Assembly (NCBI RefSeq): GCF_003319105.1
Contig: NZ_QOHH01000004.1
Coordinates: 62,001 to 126,000 of the forward strand
Origin: Blastococcus sp. TF02-09
GTDB lineage: Bacteria; Actinomycetota; Actinomycetes; Mycobacteriales; Geodermatophilaceae
Length of the DNA stretch: 64,000 bases
Direction of reading: 5' to 3'
Shown piece by piece: positions 29,205 through 36,509 of the stretch. Under the pieces are notes generated by a model. It was given only the letters and a program-made list of their open reading frames with translations, was not told where the DNA came from and did not search any database. Each line of letters begins with the position of its first letter. Within the stretch, counting starts at the first letter, position 1. The position numbers were made by a program, and so were the translations under genes.

Positions 29205-30102
29205 GTCGCGCGTACCCGGCCTCGCCGCGCAGCCGCCGGCCGCGCGAGCCGAAGGACTCCTCGTTCACACCGCGTCGCAGTCCGGGTCGGGTGGGGCGCT
29301 CGGCCAGGGACGGAAAGGGCCCGGGCTGGCAGTGCGGGCACCACCAGGTCTCGCGGGAGTAGGGCTGCCCGGTGACCGAATCGCGGAAGGCGACCGGCGT
29401 GCCGCACCGGCGGCACGGGCGCTCGGCCCGGCCGTACACCCAGTGGGTCTGGCCTCGGCGGGTGTTGCCGGTGGTGACCTGACCGGGGTGGTCGAGCGAG
29501 TGCTGCATCATCCGTCGGGCCAGGCGGACCGTGGCACGGAGGTCGACCTCGCGCACGGGCGTCCAGGGGGAGTGGCCGCGGAGGTAGCAGGTCTCCACGG
29601 CCCAGAGGTTGCCGATGCCGGCGAGGTTCTTCTGGTCCAGGAGCGCCTCGACGAGCGGCCGCTCGGGATCGCGCAGCAGTCGCTCGACGGCGACGTCCTC
29701 GTCCCACGAGGGCCCGAGCAGGTCGGGCCCGAGGTGGCCCACGACCTCGTCCTCGCGCGCGGTCTCGACGAGCTCGAGCACCGGCATGCGCAGCGCGTAC
29801 GCCGTCGGGCCGTCGGTGCGCAGGACCAGCCGGATCTCGTCGTCGAAGGTGCGCGGCAGGCGCTTGCCCGGGCCGACCACCTGCCAGGCGCCGTCCATCT
29901 TGAAGTGGGTGTGCAACGTCAGGCCGCCGCTGAAGCGGGTGAGCATGTGCTTGCCGACGGAGTCGAACGCGGTGATCGTGCGGCCGGCCAGGTCGGCCGT
30001 GGCGAGCTGCGGAACGCGGAAGTCGCTGCTCACCACGACGCGGCCGACGAGGTGCCCGCGCATTCGCCGGGCGGCCTTCCAGACGCTGTCTCCCTCGGGC
30101 AC
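29191..30102 (-). CDS. nei2: Endonuclease VIII-like DNA glycosylase Nei2
   Basis: 303-residue Fpg/Nei-family base-excision repair enzyme. The catalytic N terminus is Pro-Glu (PEGDSVWKAARRMRG), so the start must be GTG 30102; the longer frame opening at 30240 would bury the catalytic proline and is rejected. Further motifs are the DNA-binding helix-two-turn-helix (LLDQKNLAGIGNLWAVE) and a C-terminal zinc finger CRRCG...WWCPHC. The orthologue in M. tuberculosis (Rv2464c) lies next to rpiB. The 39 residues after the finger are rich in Arg and Gly and are not part of the fold. Confidence 0.9.
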   Translation of the reverse strand: MPEGDSVWKAARRMRGHLVGRVVVSSDFRVPQLATADLAGRTITAFDSVGKHMLTRFSGGLTLHTHFKMDGAWQVVGPGKRLPRTFDDEIRLVLRTDGPTAYALRMPVLELVETAREDEVVGHLGPDLLGPSWDEDVAVERLLRDPERPLVEALLDQKNLAGIGNLWAVETCYLRGHSPWTPVREVDLRATVRLARRMMQHSLDHPGQVTTGNTRRGQTHWVYGRAERPCRRCGTPVAFRDSVTGQPYSRETWWCPHCQPGPFPSLAERPTRPGLRRGVNEESFGSRGRRLRGEAGYARRPLR

Positions 30103-30438
30103 GTCTCCATGGTGCTCGCCGGCTACCGGTCCTGCCGCCGCGATGAGCAGCTGCGGCCGGTCGGTGGAGCGGGGCATCTCCTGCAGCAGGCGTTGCCCCG
30201 GAGGCAGCCCCGAGGCCCGCCGTGGCACGTAGCGCGTCATGTCGTCTGTCCGACCTGGTCAGGTGCCCCGATGGCGGCCGCGGAGGCGGGCAACCGATCG
30301 TCGCCCGTCGTCCTCGCCCACCGTGCCCTTGAGCACCGTTCCGTACCGGTGTTCGGTGGTCACCAGAGCCGTTGAGGCGGGGAAGGAGGAGCGCTGCCGC
30401 GCTGAGCTGCCGAACGGGCAGTCGAGCTGGTCGGAGCG

Positions 30439-30485
30439 TGGAGCGGGTGACCGGGATCGAACCGGCATGGCCAGCTTGGAAGGCT
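30439..30485 (-). other. 3' fragment of a tRNA-Gly(TCC) gene, candidate attachment site
   Basis: Read on the minus strand, 30485 down to 30439 matches the 3' part of a tRNA. The anticodon loop is CTTCCAA (anticodon TCC), the 3' anticodon strand GCTGG, the T arm GCCGG-TTCGATC-CCGGT, and the acceptor strand CACCCGC with discriminator T and encoded CCA. The 5' half (acceptor strand GCGGGTG and D arm) is missing: identity stops inside the anticodon stem at 30485 and unrelated sequence follows. Such 3'-half duplications are left when tyrosine-recombinase elements integrate into tRNA genes. An intact tRNA-Gly would be expected at the other end of the element, to the right for this orientation. Confidence 0.75.
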
Positions 30486-30570
30486 TGGGACCTCAGACCC
30501 CATCCTTGCTGCTCAGCGCCGAATCAGGCGGCAGTCGTGCCTTCCGTGTGCCTTTAGTGCCTTCATGCAC

Positions 30571-30696
30571 TCAGTCCCGCAGGGTCTGTCCTGGGAGCTC
30601 GCCTTGCAGGTCGCGCCGCGCGTGTTCCAGCCGTACCCGGCGCAGGTGGCCGAGTGGTGTGGCCGGCCAAGGTCCGGGGGTGACGTCGACGGTCAT
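30571..30696 (-). pseudogene. Remnant of an AraC-family transcriptional regulator
   Basis: A 41-codon frame contains TPLGHLRRVRLEHARRDL, the characteristic helix linker of AraC/XylS DNA-binding domains. The N-terminal ligand domain and the second HTH are gone, and a stop follows within 11 codons. It starts with ATG after GGGAGGG, which may be coincidence. It lies 85 bp inside the tRNA fragment, as expected for debris at an integration boundary. Confidence 0.45.
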
Positions 30697-30802
30697 GGTC
30701 GCGCCCTCCCGCGTGACGTCGCGGCACGCACCCGGCGCACCTTCCCCGGACGACGCCCGAGCGGCGAGGTGAACGTCGCCGCGCGCGGTGACGCCGGGCC
30801 GA

Positions 30803-30964
30803 TCAGCTCTTGTTCCCCGGCTCGTTGCGGCGGGTCTCGAAGGTCGCGTGGCCGTTGGGGCACGGCGGGATCTCGTGCCCCTGGGTCACGTGGACCTTTT
30901 CGCTGCAGTGGGCGCAGTAGAAGTCGCCGGTCTTCTGCGCCTTCTCTCCGGCGTGGGCGGCCAT
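30803..30964 (-). CDS. Small zinc-ribbon protein
   Basis: 53-residue protein, too short for most ORF lists. It begins MAAHAGEKAQKTGDFYC and has CxxC pairs: FYCAHCSEKV, then a degenerate second knuckle IPPCPNGHATF, forming a probable Zn ribbon, and ends in RRNEPGNKS. Similar short proteins occur in actinobacterial stress loci. The ATG is preceded by AGGAGGTGTCC, a strong ribosome site, which supports it being real. Function unknown; it may bind zinc or nucleic acid. Confidence 0.72.
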   Translation of the reverse strand: MAAHAGEKAQKTGDFYCAHCSEKVHVTQGHEIPPCPNGHATFETRRNEPGNKS

Positions 30965-31007
30965 GGACACCTCCTGGTGTGGTGGTGGAGTCGAGCGCTG
31001 GCGCCGG

Positions 31008-31190
31008 TCAGCGCACGGCGAGCCCGCCGCCCTGTGCCCGACTGTCTGGGTCGATGCCGAGGTCGCGGAGACGGTCGGCGTCGCGCACCGTGTCGACCTC
31101 CACGTCGAGTTCCTCCTCGGCTCTCCGTGCCTGGTCGGGTCGGCCGCCGGCGTGCAACGCCTGGACGACGTGGGATCTGTCGACGTTCAT
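31008..31190 (-). CDS. Small hypothetical protein
   Basis: 60-residue protein, MNVDRSHVVQALHAGGRPDQ onward, with an acidic helix (ARRAEEELDVEVDTVRDADR) and the ending LAVR. The ATG at 31190 follows GGAGGCACCAC, a good ribosome site at the correct spacing; an upstream in-frame ATG at 31235 has none. Leftward in line with the ADH at 31323 and the zinc-ribbon gene, so likely one transcript. No family recognised; the arrangement suggests a stress-island accessory protein. Confidence 0.6.
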   Translation of the reverse strand: MNVDRSHVVQALHAGGRPDQARRAEEELDVEVDTVRDADRLRDLGIDPDSRAQGGGLAVR

Positions 31191-31322
31191 GTGGTGCCTC
31201 CTCGAGGCGGTCGGGCCGCCGGGTTGTGCCGTCATACGGTGCCGGCCTCGCGCCTGGCCCGGGCATCGCTGGGGGAGGGACTGCGCGGGCGACCGCGCGC
31301 CCTTCCCGTCGGCAGGACGTCG

Positions 31323-32537
31323 TCAGGACGAGGGATCGAGGGCGACCTTCGTCCAGCCGGTCTGCCGCTGGTCGAAGGTCTCGTAGGCGTCGAGCACCGA
31401 GGGCATGTCGCCGACCTGGGTGAGGACCGTGGAGGGGTCGATGGCGCCGGTGCGGACCAGGTCGAGCAGGTGCGGGATGTAGCGGCGGTGGTTGCAGTTG
31501 CCCATCTTCACGGTGAGGTTCTTGTTCATCGCCGCACCGGTGGGGAAGCTCGTCATCTGCGGCGGGTAGACGCCGATGATCCCGATGCTGCCGGCCTTGG
31601 CGACGGCCTCCACGGCCCACTGCAGCGACTGGCTGGGCGCGTCGCCCGGCACCCAGGTGTCGCCCTGCGGGGCCTGCTCCGGGGCTACCTGCGACCGCTC
31701 CTGGTCGAACTGCTCCGCCTGCTGTTCGGCGGCCTCGGCAGCCGGCCCGCTCTTCGGCCGCTGCGCGTCGACGCCGACCGCGTCGATCACCCGGTCGACG
31801 CCGATGCCACCGGTGAGCTCTTTGACGACGGCCACCGGGTTCTCGGCGTTGAAGTCGATCGCCTCCGCTCCGCGTGCTCGCGCCTGGTCCAGCCGGCTGC
31901 CGATGCCGTCGACCACGAGGACGCGCCCGGCCCCCTGCTGGAAGGCGCTCGTGACGGCGAACTGCCCGACCGGTCCGGCGCCGAGCACCAGCACGGTGTC
32001 GCCGTCGCCGACCTCGGCCAGCCGGGCGCCGAACCAGGCGGTCGGGTAGATGTCGGACAGCATGATCGCCGCGTCGTCGCCGACCTCCTCGGGCACCCAG
32101 ACGGGGCCGACGTTCGCGTACGGGATGCGGGCGTACTGCGCCTGCAGACCGTCGACGGGGCCGGTGGTCTGCGGTCCCCCGAAGAAGCACGTCCCTGCGC
32201 CGGGCCCGTTGGGGTTGGCGTTGTCGCACTGGGCGTAGTACCCGGCCCGGCAGTACGAGCAGGTGCCGCAGGCGACGGTGGAGGGGATGACGACACGGTC
32301 GCCCGGCCGCAGGTTCCGCACATTGGGGCCCACCTCGCGGACGACGCCCACCGCCTCGTGCCCGAGGATCGTTCCCTCGACCATGCCGGCCATCGTGCCG
32401 CGCACGAAGTGCAGGTCGGTGCCGCAGATCGCGCTCGCGGTGATCTCCACGATCGCGTCCGTCGGGTCCTGGATGGTCGGGTCGGGGACGTCGTCGAGCC
32501 GGATGTCCCCGACGCCGTGCCACACGACAGCCTTCAT
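31323..32537 (-). CDS. Zinc-dependent alcohol dehydrogenase (formaldehyde-dehydrogenase-like)
   Basis: 404-residue medium-chain dehydrogenase. Catalytic zinc ligands are in ASAICGTDLHFVRG (Cys) and LGHEAVGVV (His-Glu). The structural zinc loop is present in CGTCSYCRAGYYAQCDN (four cysteines). The NAD Rossmann motif is VLVLGAGPVGQFAV. An insert of about 45 residues rich in Gln and Glu (after DAVGVDAQRPKSGP, before SLQWAVEAVAKAGS) is characteristic of this actinobacterial subfamily. Likely substrates are short aldehydes or alcohols. ATG has CAGGAGG upstream. It is a paralogue of the gene at 33529 (about 40% similar by eye). Confidence 0.88.
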   Translation of the reverse strand: MKAVVWHGVGDIRLDDVPDPTIQDPTDAIVEITASAICGTDLHFVRGTMAGMVEGTILGHEAVGVVREVGPNVRNLRPGDRVVIPSTVACGTCSYCRAGYYAQCDNANPNGPGAGTCFFGGPQTTGPVDGLQAQYARIPYANVGPVWVPEEVGDDAAIMLSDIYPTAWFGARLAEVGDGDTVLVLGAGPVGQFAVTSAFQQGAGRVLVVDGIGSRLDQARARGAEAIDFNAENPVAVVKELTGGIGVDRVIDAVGVDAQRPKSGPAAEAAEQQAEQFDQERSQVAPEQAPQGDTWVPGDAPSQSLQWAVEAVAKAGSIGIIGVYPPQMTSFPTGAAMNKNLTVKMGNCNHRRYIPHLLDLVRTGAIDPSTVLTQVGDMPSVLDAYETFDQRQTGWTKVALDPSS

Positions 32538-32887
32538 GCGGTGCCTCCTGGGGGAGTCTTCGAGGAGGCCCGCCGCTGCTGAGCAGGCCCTTGCGGTCGG
32601 ACACCTCGCGAAGTGGATCGCGGACAAGGCCCCGCTACCCGCCAGATCAGTGAGCAACCGCCACGACTGTGCGGGGATGGCGGCCCGGGTCCCGGCCTGG
32701 GCTTCGCGCCGGCGGCCACCCTCCGCCCCTCGCTGGGACGGCACTCGGAGGTGGGGCCATGCCGACTGATCGACGGCCCGCAGACCTTCCGCCGGCCAGC
32801 ATGTCCTCCAAGCCGATGCGGATCCGTCCGGTTCATAGCCCGTGGTCAGCGGTCCGAACGGGTGCTGCGCCGGGAGACTCAAGAGAA
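32538..32887. other. 350-bp gene-free stretch
   Basis: No ORF with a ribosome site or a recognisable product. It should contain the promoter of the leftward ADH gene (strong CAGGAGG before its ATG) and part of the transcript leader. No hairpin stands out. Confidence 0.5.
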
Positions 32888-33064
32888 CTAGAGGCCCTGT
32901 TCGCCATGTCCCGTCCGACCACTCTCCGCGTGCCCTGGCGCGATGGAACCGGTGCTCCTCCGGATCAGGCTCTTGTTCTTCTTGGCCAGGCGGTATGCGT
33001 TGGCCACCCACACTGCGAACACCAGTGCGATGACGACCACCGCGACCGTGATCCAGACCCACAT
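32888..33064 (-). CDS. Small membrane protein
   Basis: 58-residue protein not found in length-filtered lists. It begins MWVWITVAVVVIALVFAVWV, one clear transmembrane helix, then ANAYRLAKKNKSLIRRS and a polar tail. ATG 33064 is preceded by GGAGGAGG, a strong ribosome site with correct spacing. It stops with TAG. It lies between two paralogous zinc dehydrogenases in the same orientation. Function unknown; similar single-helix proteins with a basic juxtamembrane segment are common in Actinobacteria. Confidence 0.65.
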   Translation of the reverse strand: MWVWITVAVVVIALVFAVWVANAYRLAKKNKSLIRRSTGSIAPGHAESGRTGHGEQGL

Positions 33065-33528
33065 GTGCGGACCTCCTCCACCGGGGACTCCCTACCCCAC
33101 GAGCACGGCGCTGCTTCTCCGCGCCCGTCGTCGTCCTACCCCGCGGTCCACGGGGTACGCCGGTCCCGGGGGAAGGGCCGGGCAGCCCGCTATTTCCTGC
33201 AACCGCATCAAGGCGATCACCGACCTCGCCGCCGCGTACGAGATCAGGATGAGGGCTCTGGAGGGTGTAGATCGCGTGTCGCGCCTTCCTCGCGACTGGC
33301 ACGGCGCGCCGTCTCCTCGAGCGGACCCGGTGATCTGCAGCGGGTGAGGGGCCGGAGCACTGGGGGACCCGGGCTGACCTCACCCCCCGTGGGCAGGGCA
33401 GACCGGCGCCGAGCTCGGTCCCACGCTGAGCCGGTGACCACCTCCTACGGCCGGGAGGATGTCCAGATCGCTCGGGAGGTGCGGGGCCTGCTCGCCTGAG
33501 CAGGCCCCGCATATCCGGATCACGGTGG
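33065..33528. other. 464-bp gene-free stretch with a terminator
   Basis: Holds the terminator of the leftward ADH (33481-33510) and the leader of the small membrane gene (33065-33080). In between I see no convincing coding frame. A fragment reading IKAITDLAAAYEIRMRALEG on the plus strand has no start or ribosome site and is not counted. Confidence 0.5.
33481..33510 (-). terminator. Intrinsic terminator of the zinc-dehydrogenase gene
   Basis: A perfect 13-bp stem (GCGGGGCCTGCTC at 33481-33493 with its complement at 33498-33510) and a 4-nt loop, 19 nt past the stop of the gene at 33529. Confidence 0.8.
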
Positions 33529-34677
33529 TCAGGAGGCGCGGTCGGGGTGCAGCAGGACCTTGGTCCAGCCCTCGTCCCGGTCGTCGAAGTGGCGGTAGCC
33601 GTCGACGGCTTCGTCCAGCCGCAGCTCGTGGCTGACGATCCACGACGGCGTCGCCCGGCCGCTGGTGATCAGGTCGCGCAGCTGGCGGTTGTACCGCTTG
33701 ACCGGCGCCTGGCCGGTGCCCATGGACTGACCTTTCGTGAAGAAGGTGCCGTACTGCCAGGGGATCCGGCCCTCCTTGGCCAGGTCGGTCGCGGCGCCGG
33801 GGTCCTGTGGCATGTAGACGCCGACGACGCCGATGCCGCCGGTCGACCGGACGACCTGCGCGAGGTTGTCCAGCACCAGCTCGGGGTGCTCCTGGCCGGA
33901 GGGGTCGTGGGCCTGGTAGCCGACCGCCTCGACGCCGCGGTCGACGCCGCGGCCGCCGGTGGCGTCCATGAGCTGCTCGACCGGGTCGTGCGCCGAGAAG
34001 TCGATCGGGGTGGCGCCGAACTTCTCGGCCAGGGCCAGCCGGTCGGTCTCCTTGTCGACCACGAAGACGTGGGAGGCGCCGCGCAGCATCGCGCTGTGTG
34101 CAGCCATCAGGCCGACCGGCCCGCCACCGAACACGGCGACCCGGTCACCGGGCTGGAAGCCGGACAGCTCCACGCCGTGCCAGCCGGTGGGGAAGATGTC
34201 CGACAGCATCGTGTAGTCGTTCTCGTGCTCGCTGCCTTCGGGCAGCTTGAGCAGGTTGACGTCGGCCCACGGCACGCGCAGGTACTCGGCCTGGCCGCCG
34301 TCGTAGGGGCCCATGTTCGCGTAGCCGTAGGCGGCGCCGTCCATCCCCTCGGTGGGGTTGGCTTGCAGGCAGAACGACGTCCAGCCGGTCTGGCAGTTGC
34401 GGCAGGTGCCGCAGGCGATGTTGAACGGGACGGAGACCCGGTCGCCCACCTTGATGCGGTCGACGGCGTCACCGACGGCCTCGACGATGCCCATGTTCTC
34501 GTGGCCGAGGACCTTGCCCTCCTCCACGCTGGTGCGGCCCTCGTACATGTGCAGGTCTGAGCCGCAGATGTTCGTGGTGGTGATGCGGACGACGGCGTCA
34601 GTGGGCGCCTGGATCGTCGGGTCGGGCACCTCCTCGACGGCGACGCTCTTTGGGCCGCGGTACACGACAGCCTTCAC
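33529..34677 (-). CDS. Zinc-dependent dehydrogenase, glutathione-independent formaldehyde dehydrogenase type
   Basis: 382-residue medium-chain dehydrogenase of the formaldehyde dismutase/dehydrogenase subgroup. It opens MKAVVYRGPKSVAVEEVPDP, with catalytic zinc ligands in NICGSDLHMYEG and LGHENMG, structural-zinc cysteines in CGTCRNCQTGWTSFC, the NAD fold VAVFGGGPVGLMAA, and the IFPTGWHGVEL and GVYMPQDPGAAT segments typical of this subgroup. It probably oxidises formaldehyde without a thiol cofactor, though other aldehydes are possible. GTG start with AGGAGG 7 nt upstream. Divergent from the hemerythrin-esterase gene over a 266-bp promoter region. Confidence 0.88.
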   Translation of the reverse strand: MKAVVYRGPKSVAVEEVPDPTIQAPTDAVVRITTTNICGSDLHMYEGRTSVEEGKVLGHENMGIVEAVGDAVDRIKVGDRVSVPFNIACGTCRNCQTGWTSFCLQANPTEGMDGAAYGYANMGPYDGGQAEYLRVPWADVNLLKLPEGSEHENDYTMLSDIFPTGWHGVELSGFQPGDRVAVFGGGPVGLMAAHSAMLRGASHVFVVDKETDRLALAEKFGATPIDFSAHDPVEQLMDATGGRGVDRGVEAVGYQAHDPSGQEHPELVLDNLAQVVRSTGGIGVVGVYMPQDPGAATDLAKEGRIPWQYGTFFTKGQSMGTGQAPVKRYNRQLRDLITSGRATPSWIVSHELRLDEAVDGYRHFDDRDEGWTKVLLHPDRAS

Positions 34678-34943
34678 GGGTGGACCTCCTGGAACTGTGG
34701 GGGAGCGGTGTACGCACGAGAGCGCGCGAGGACACCGCGGACGCGGCAGCGGCGGCTCGTATTAGGACCGGTGCCGGACCCCGGGACTACCCAGGACTGG
34801 TTGGCACACGCACCGATCCAGGCGTGTACCTGCGGGGGCGAGGGGTAGGTGGTGCACGACGGACCACCTGCTGAGGCAGGGACCGGCCGCCGAGACCAGG
34901 TGTGTGCCGGCCGTCCCCAGACCCGACCCGCGAGGAGCACTCC

Positions 34944-36509
34944 GTGGCGCTGTCCTACCCGACCCAGCCCGGCGACATCGACCACTTGATCGCCGACGAC
35001 CACGCCGTCGTCGAGCGGCAGTTCCAGCACCTGGAGGCCGGCCGCGGCAACCGCCGGGTGCTGGTGGACCAGATCTCACTGGAGCTGGCGCTGCACGCCT
35101 TCGCCGAGGAGACCGTGCTCTACCCGATCTGGCCCGAGGTCGGCATGACCGACGAGCACGACGACGCCGAGCACGAGCACCAGCAGATCAAGGAACTGCT
35201 CGTCACCCTCGGCCGGACCGAGCCCGGCGAGGCCGAGTTCGAGCAGGCGCTGACCAAGCTGATGGAGGTCACCCGCCACCACGTGCACGACGAGGAGGAC
35301 GAGGAGCTGCCGGAGTTCCGGCGCAAGGCCGGGCCCGAGCGCATGGCGCAGCTGGGCAGGGAGTTCCTCGCCGCGAAGCGCCAGGCGCCCACCCGGCCGC
35401 ACCCGCACGCCCCCGACGAGGGTATCGCCGAGCGCATCGCCGGCTTCCTCGCCAAGCCCCTGGACCAGGTGCGCGACCTGCTCTCGGGCAAGCAGAAGGA
35501 GATGGCCACCGACCCCTCGGGCCTGCTCACGCCGCAGGCGCAGGCGATCACCGACGCGCACTCCTCACTGGGACCGCTGCCCTTCGAGATCCTCGAGCCC
35601 GACCAGGCGCGCAAGCAGCCCGGCCCGGACGACGCCGTCAAGAAGGTCATGGCCGACAAGGGCATCGAGGGACCCGAGCCGGTGGGCTCGGTCGAGGACC
35701 GGATGATCCCCGACGGCGCCGACGGGCAGATGAAGGTGCGGATCTACACGCCGGCGCAGGCGCCGGCCGGTCCGCTGCCGGTCATCGTGTGGATCCACGG
35801 CGGCGGCTGGGTGCTCTTCGACATCGACACCTACGACGCCTCGTGTCGCGGTCTGGCGAACAAGGCCGGTGCAATCGTGGTCAGCCCCGACTACCGGCGG
35901 GCACCCGAGGCGGTGTTCCCGGCCTCCCACGACGACGTCCTCACCGCGTACCTGTGGACCGTCGCGCACGCCGCCGAGCTGGGCGGCGATCCCGGCCGGA
36001 TCGGCATCGGCGGCGAGTCCGTGGGCGGGAACATGGCGCCGGCGACCGTCCTGCAGCTGGCCGAGGCAGGCGAGCCGCTGCCGGCGGCCGTGGTCTGCGT
36101 CTACCCCCTGACCACCGGCGAGCAGTTCGGCGAGTCGATGGACGACGCCGCCGACGGCCGCCCGCTGAACCGCCCGCTGCTGTCGTGGATGGCGATGCAC
36201 GCCTTCCAGGGCGTCCCGGAGGGGGCGAAGGATCCGCGCGTGGACCTGCTGGGCTGGTCGTCCGAGCAGCTGGCGCAGATGCCGCCGACGCTGGTGATCA
36301 CCGACGAGCGGGACGTGCTGCGCAGCCAGGGGCAGGAGTTCGCCCGCAAGCTGGAGGCCGCGGGAGTGCCGACCACGCACCGGTACTACGCCGGTGTGAT
36401 GCATGAGTTCTTCGGCGCCGCCGCCGTCCTGGACGAGGCCGAGCAGGCCCAGCGCGAGGCGGCGCAGCACTTCACGCGCGCCTTCGGCGTCGCCGTGGCA
36501 GCCCCGTGA
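34944..36509 (+). CDS. Hemerythrin - alpha/beta-hydrolase (HSL-type esterase) fusion protein
   Basis: 521-residue protein with two unrelated domains. Residues 1 to about 155 are a hemerythrin HHE domain: DHAVVERQFQHLEAG, LALHAFAEETVLYPIW, EHEHQQIKELLVTLG and VTRHHVHDEEDEELPEF carry the His/Glu iron ligands in order. After a charged helical linker, residues about 235-521 are a hormone-sensitive-lipase-type esterase: oxyanion motif HGGGW (from His285), GGESVGG with nucleophile Ser359, Asp457 in DERDVLRSQG and His487 in GVMHEFF. GTG start with GAGGAG upstream. A 4-nt GTGA overlap couples it to the next gene. The fusion suggests an oxygen- or NO-sensing hydrolase, which is inference only. Confidence 0.9.
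   Translation: MALSYPTQPGDIDHLIADDHAVVERQFQHLEAGRGNRRVLVDQISLELALHAFAEETVLYPIWPEVGMTDEHDDAEHEHQQIKELLVTLGRTEPGEAEFEQALTKLMEVTRHHVHDEEDEELPEFRRKAGPERMAQLGREFLAAKRQAPTRPHPHAPDEGIAERIAGFLAKPLDQVRDLLSGKQKEMATDPSGLLTPQAQAITDAHSSLGPLPFEILEPDQARKQPGPDDAVKKVMADKGIEGPEPVGSVEDRMIPDGADGQMKVRIYTPAQAPAGPLPVIVWIHGGGWVLFDIDTYDASCRGLANKAGAIVVSPDYRRAPEAVFPASHDDVLTAYLWTVAHAAELGGDPGRIGIGGESVGGNMAPATVLQLAEAGEPLPAAVVCVYPLTTGEQFGESMDDAADGRPLNRPLLSWMAMHAFQGVPEGAKDPRVDLLGWSSEQLAQMPPTLVITDERDVLRSQGQEFARKLEAAGVPTTHRYYAGVMHEFFGAAAVLDEAEQAQREAAQHFTRAFGVAVAAP

Larger units (their letters stand above)
30103..30802. other. 700-bp stretch without an intact gene; island boundary
   Basis: Apart from the tRNA-Gly 3' fragment (30439-30485) and a short AraC-like remnant (30571-30696) I see no intact coding sequence. 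Several ORFs of 60-180 codons cross this stretch but lack ribosome sites and carry the translated tRNA sequence (VTGIEPAWPAWKA), a known false-protein signature. The base composition is slightly lower in GC near 30520-30570. Confidence 0.6.

Noticed and set aside
29191-30240. Nei2 starting at 30240 with a 46-residue extension
   Set aside because: The catalytic residue must be the N-terminal proline right after Met; GTG 30102 satisfies this.
30439-30520. An intact tRNA-Gly gene
   Set aside because: The acceptor 5' strand and D arm are missing; sequence diverges inside the anticodon stem, so only a 3' fragment is present.
30372-30772. ORFs reading VTGIEPAWPAWKA or GDRDRTGMASLEG
   Set aside because: These are translations of the tRNA-Gly fragment, a recognised source of false proteins. 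No ribosome site.
33182-33347. Plus-strand frame containing IKAITDLAAAYEIRMRALEG
   Set aside because: No start codon with a ribosome site and no conserved family; likely non-coding.
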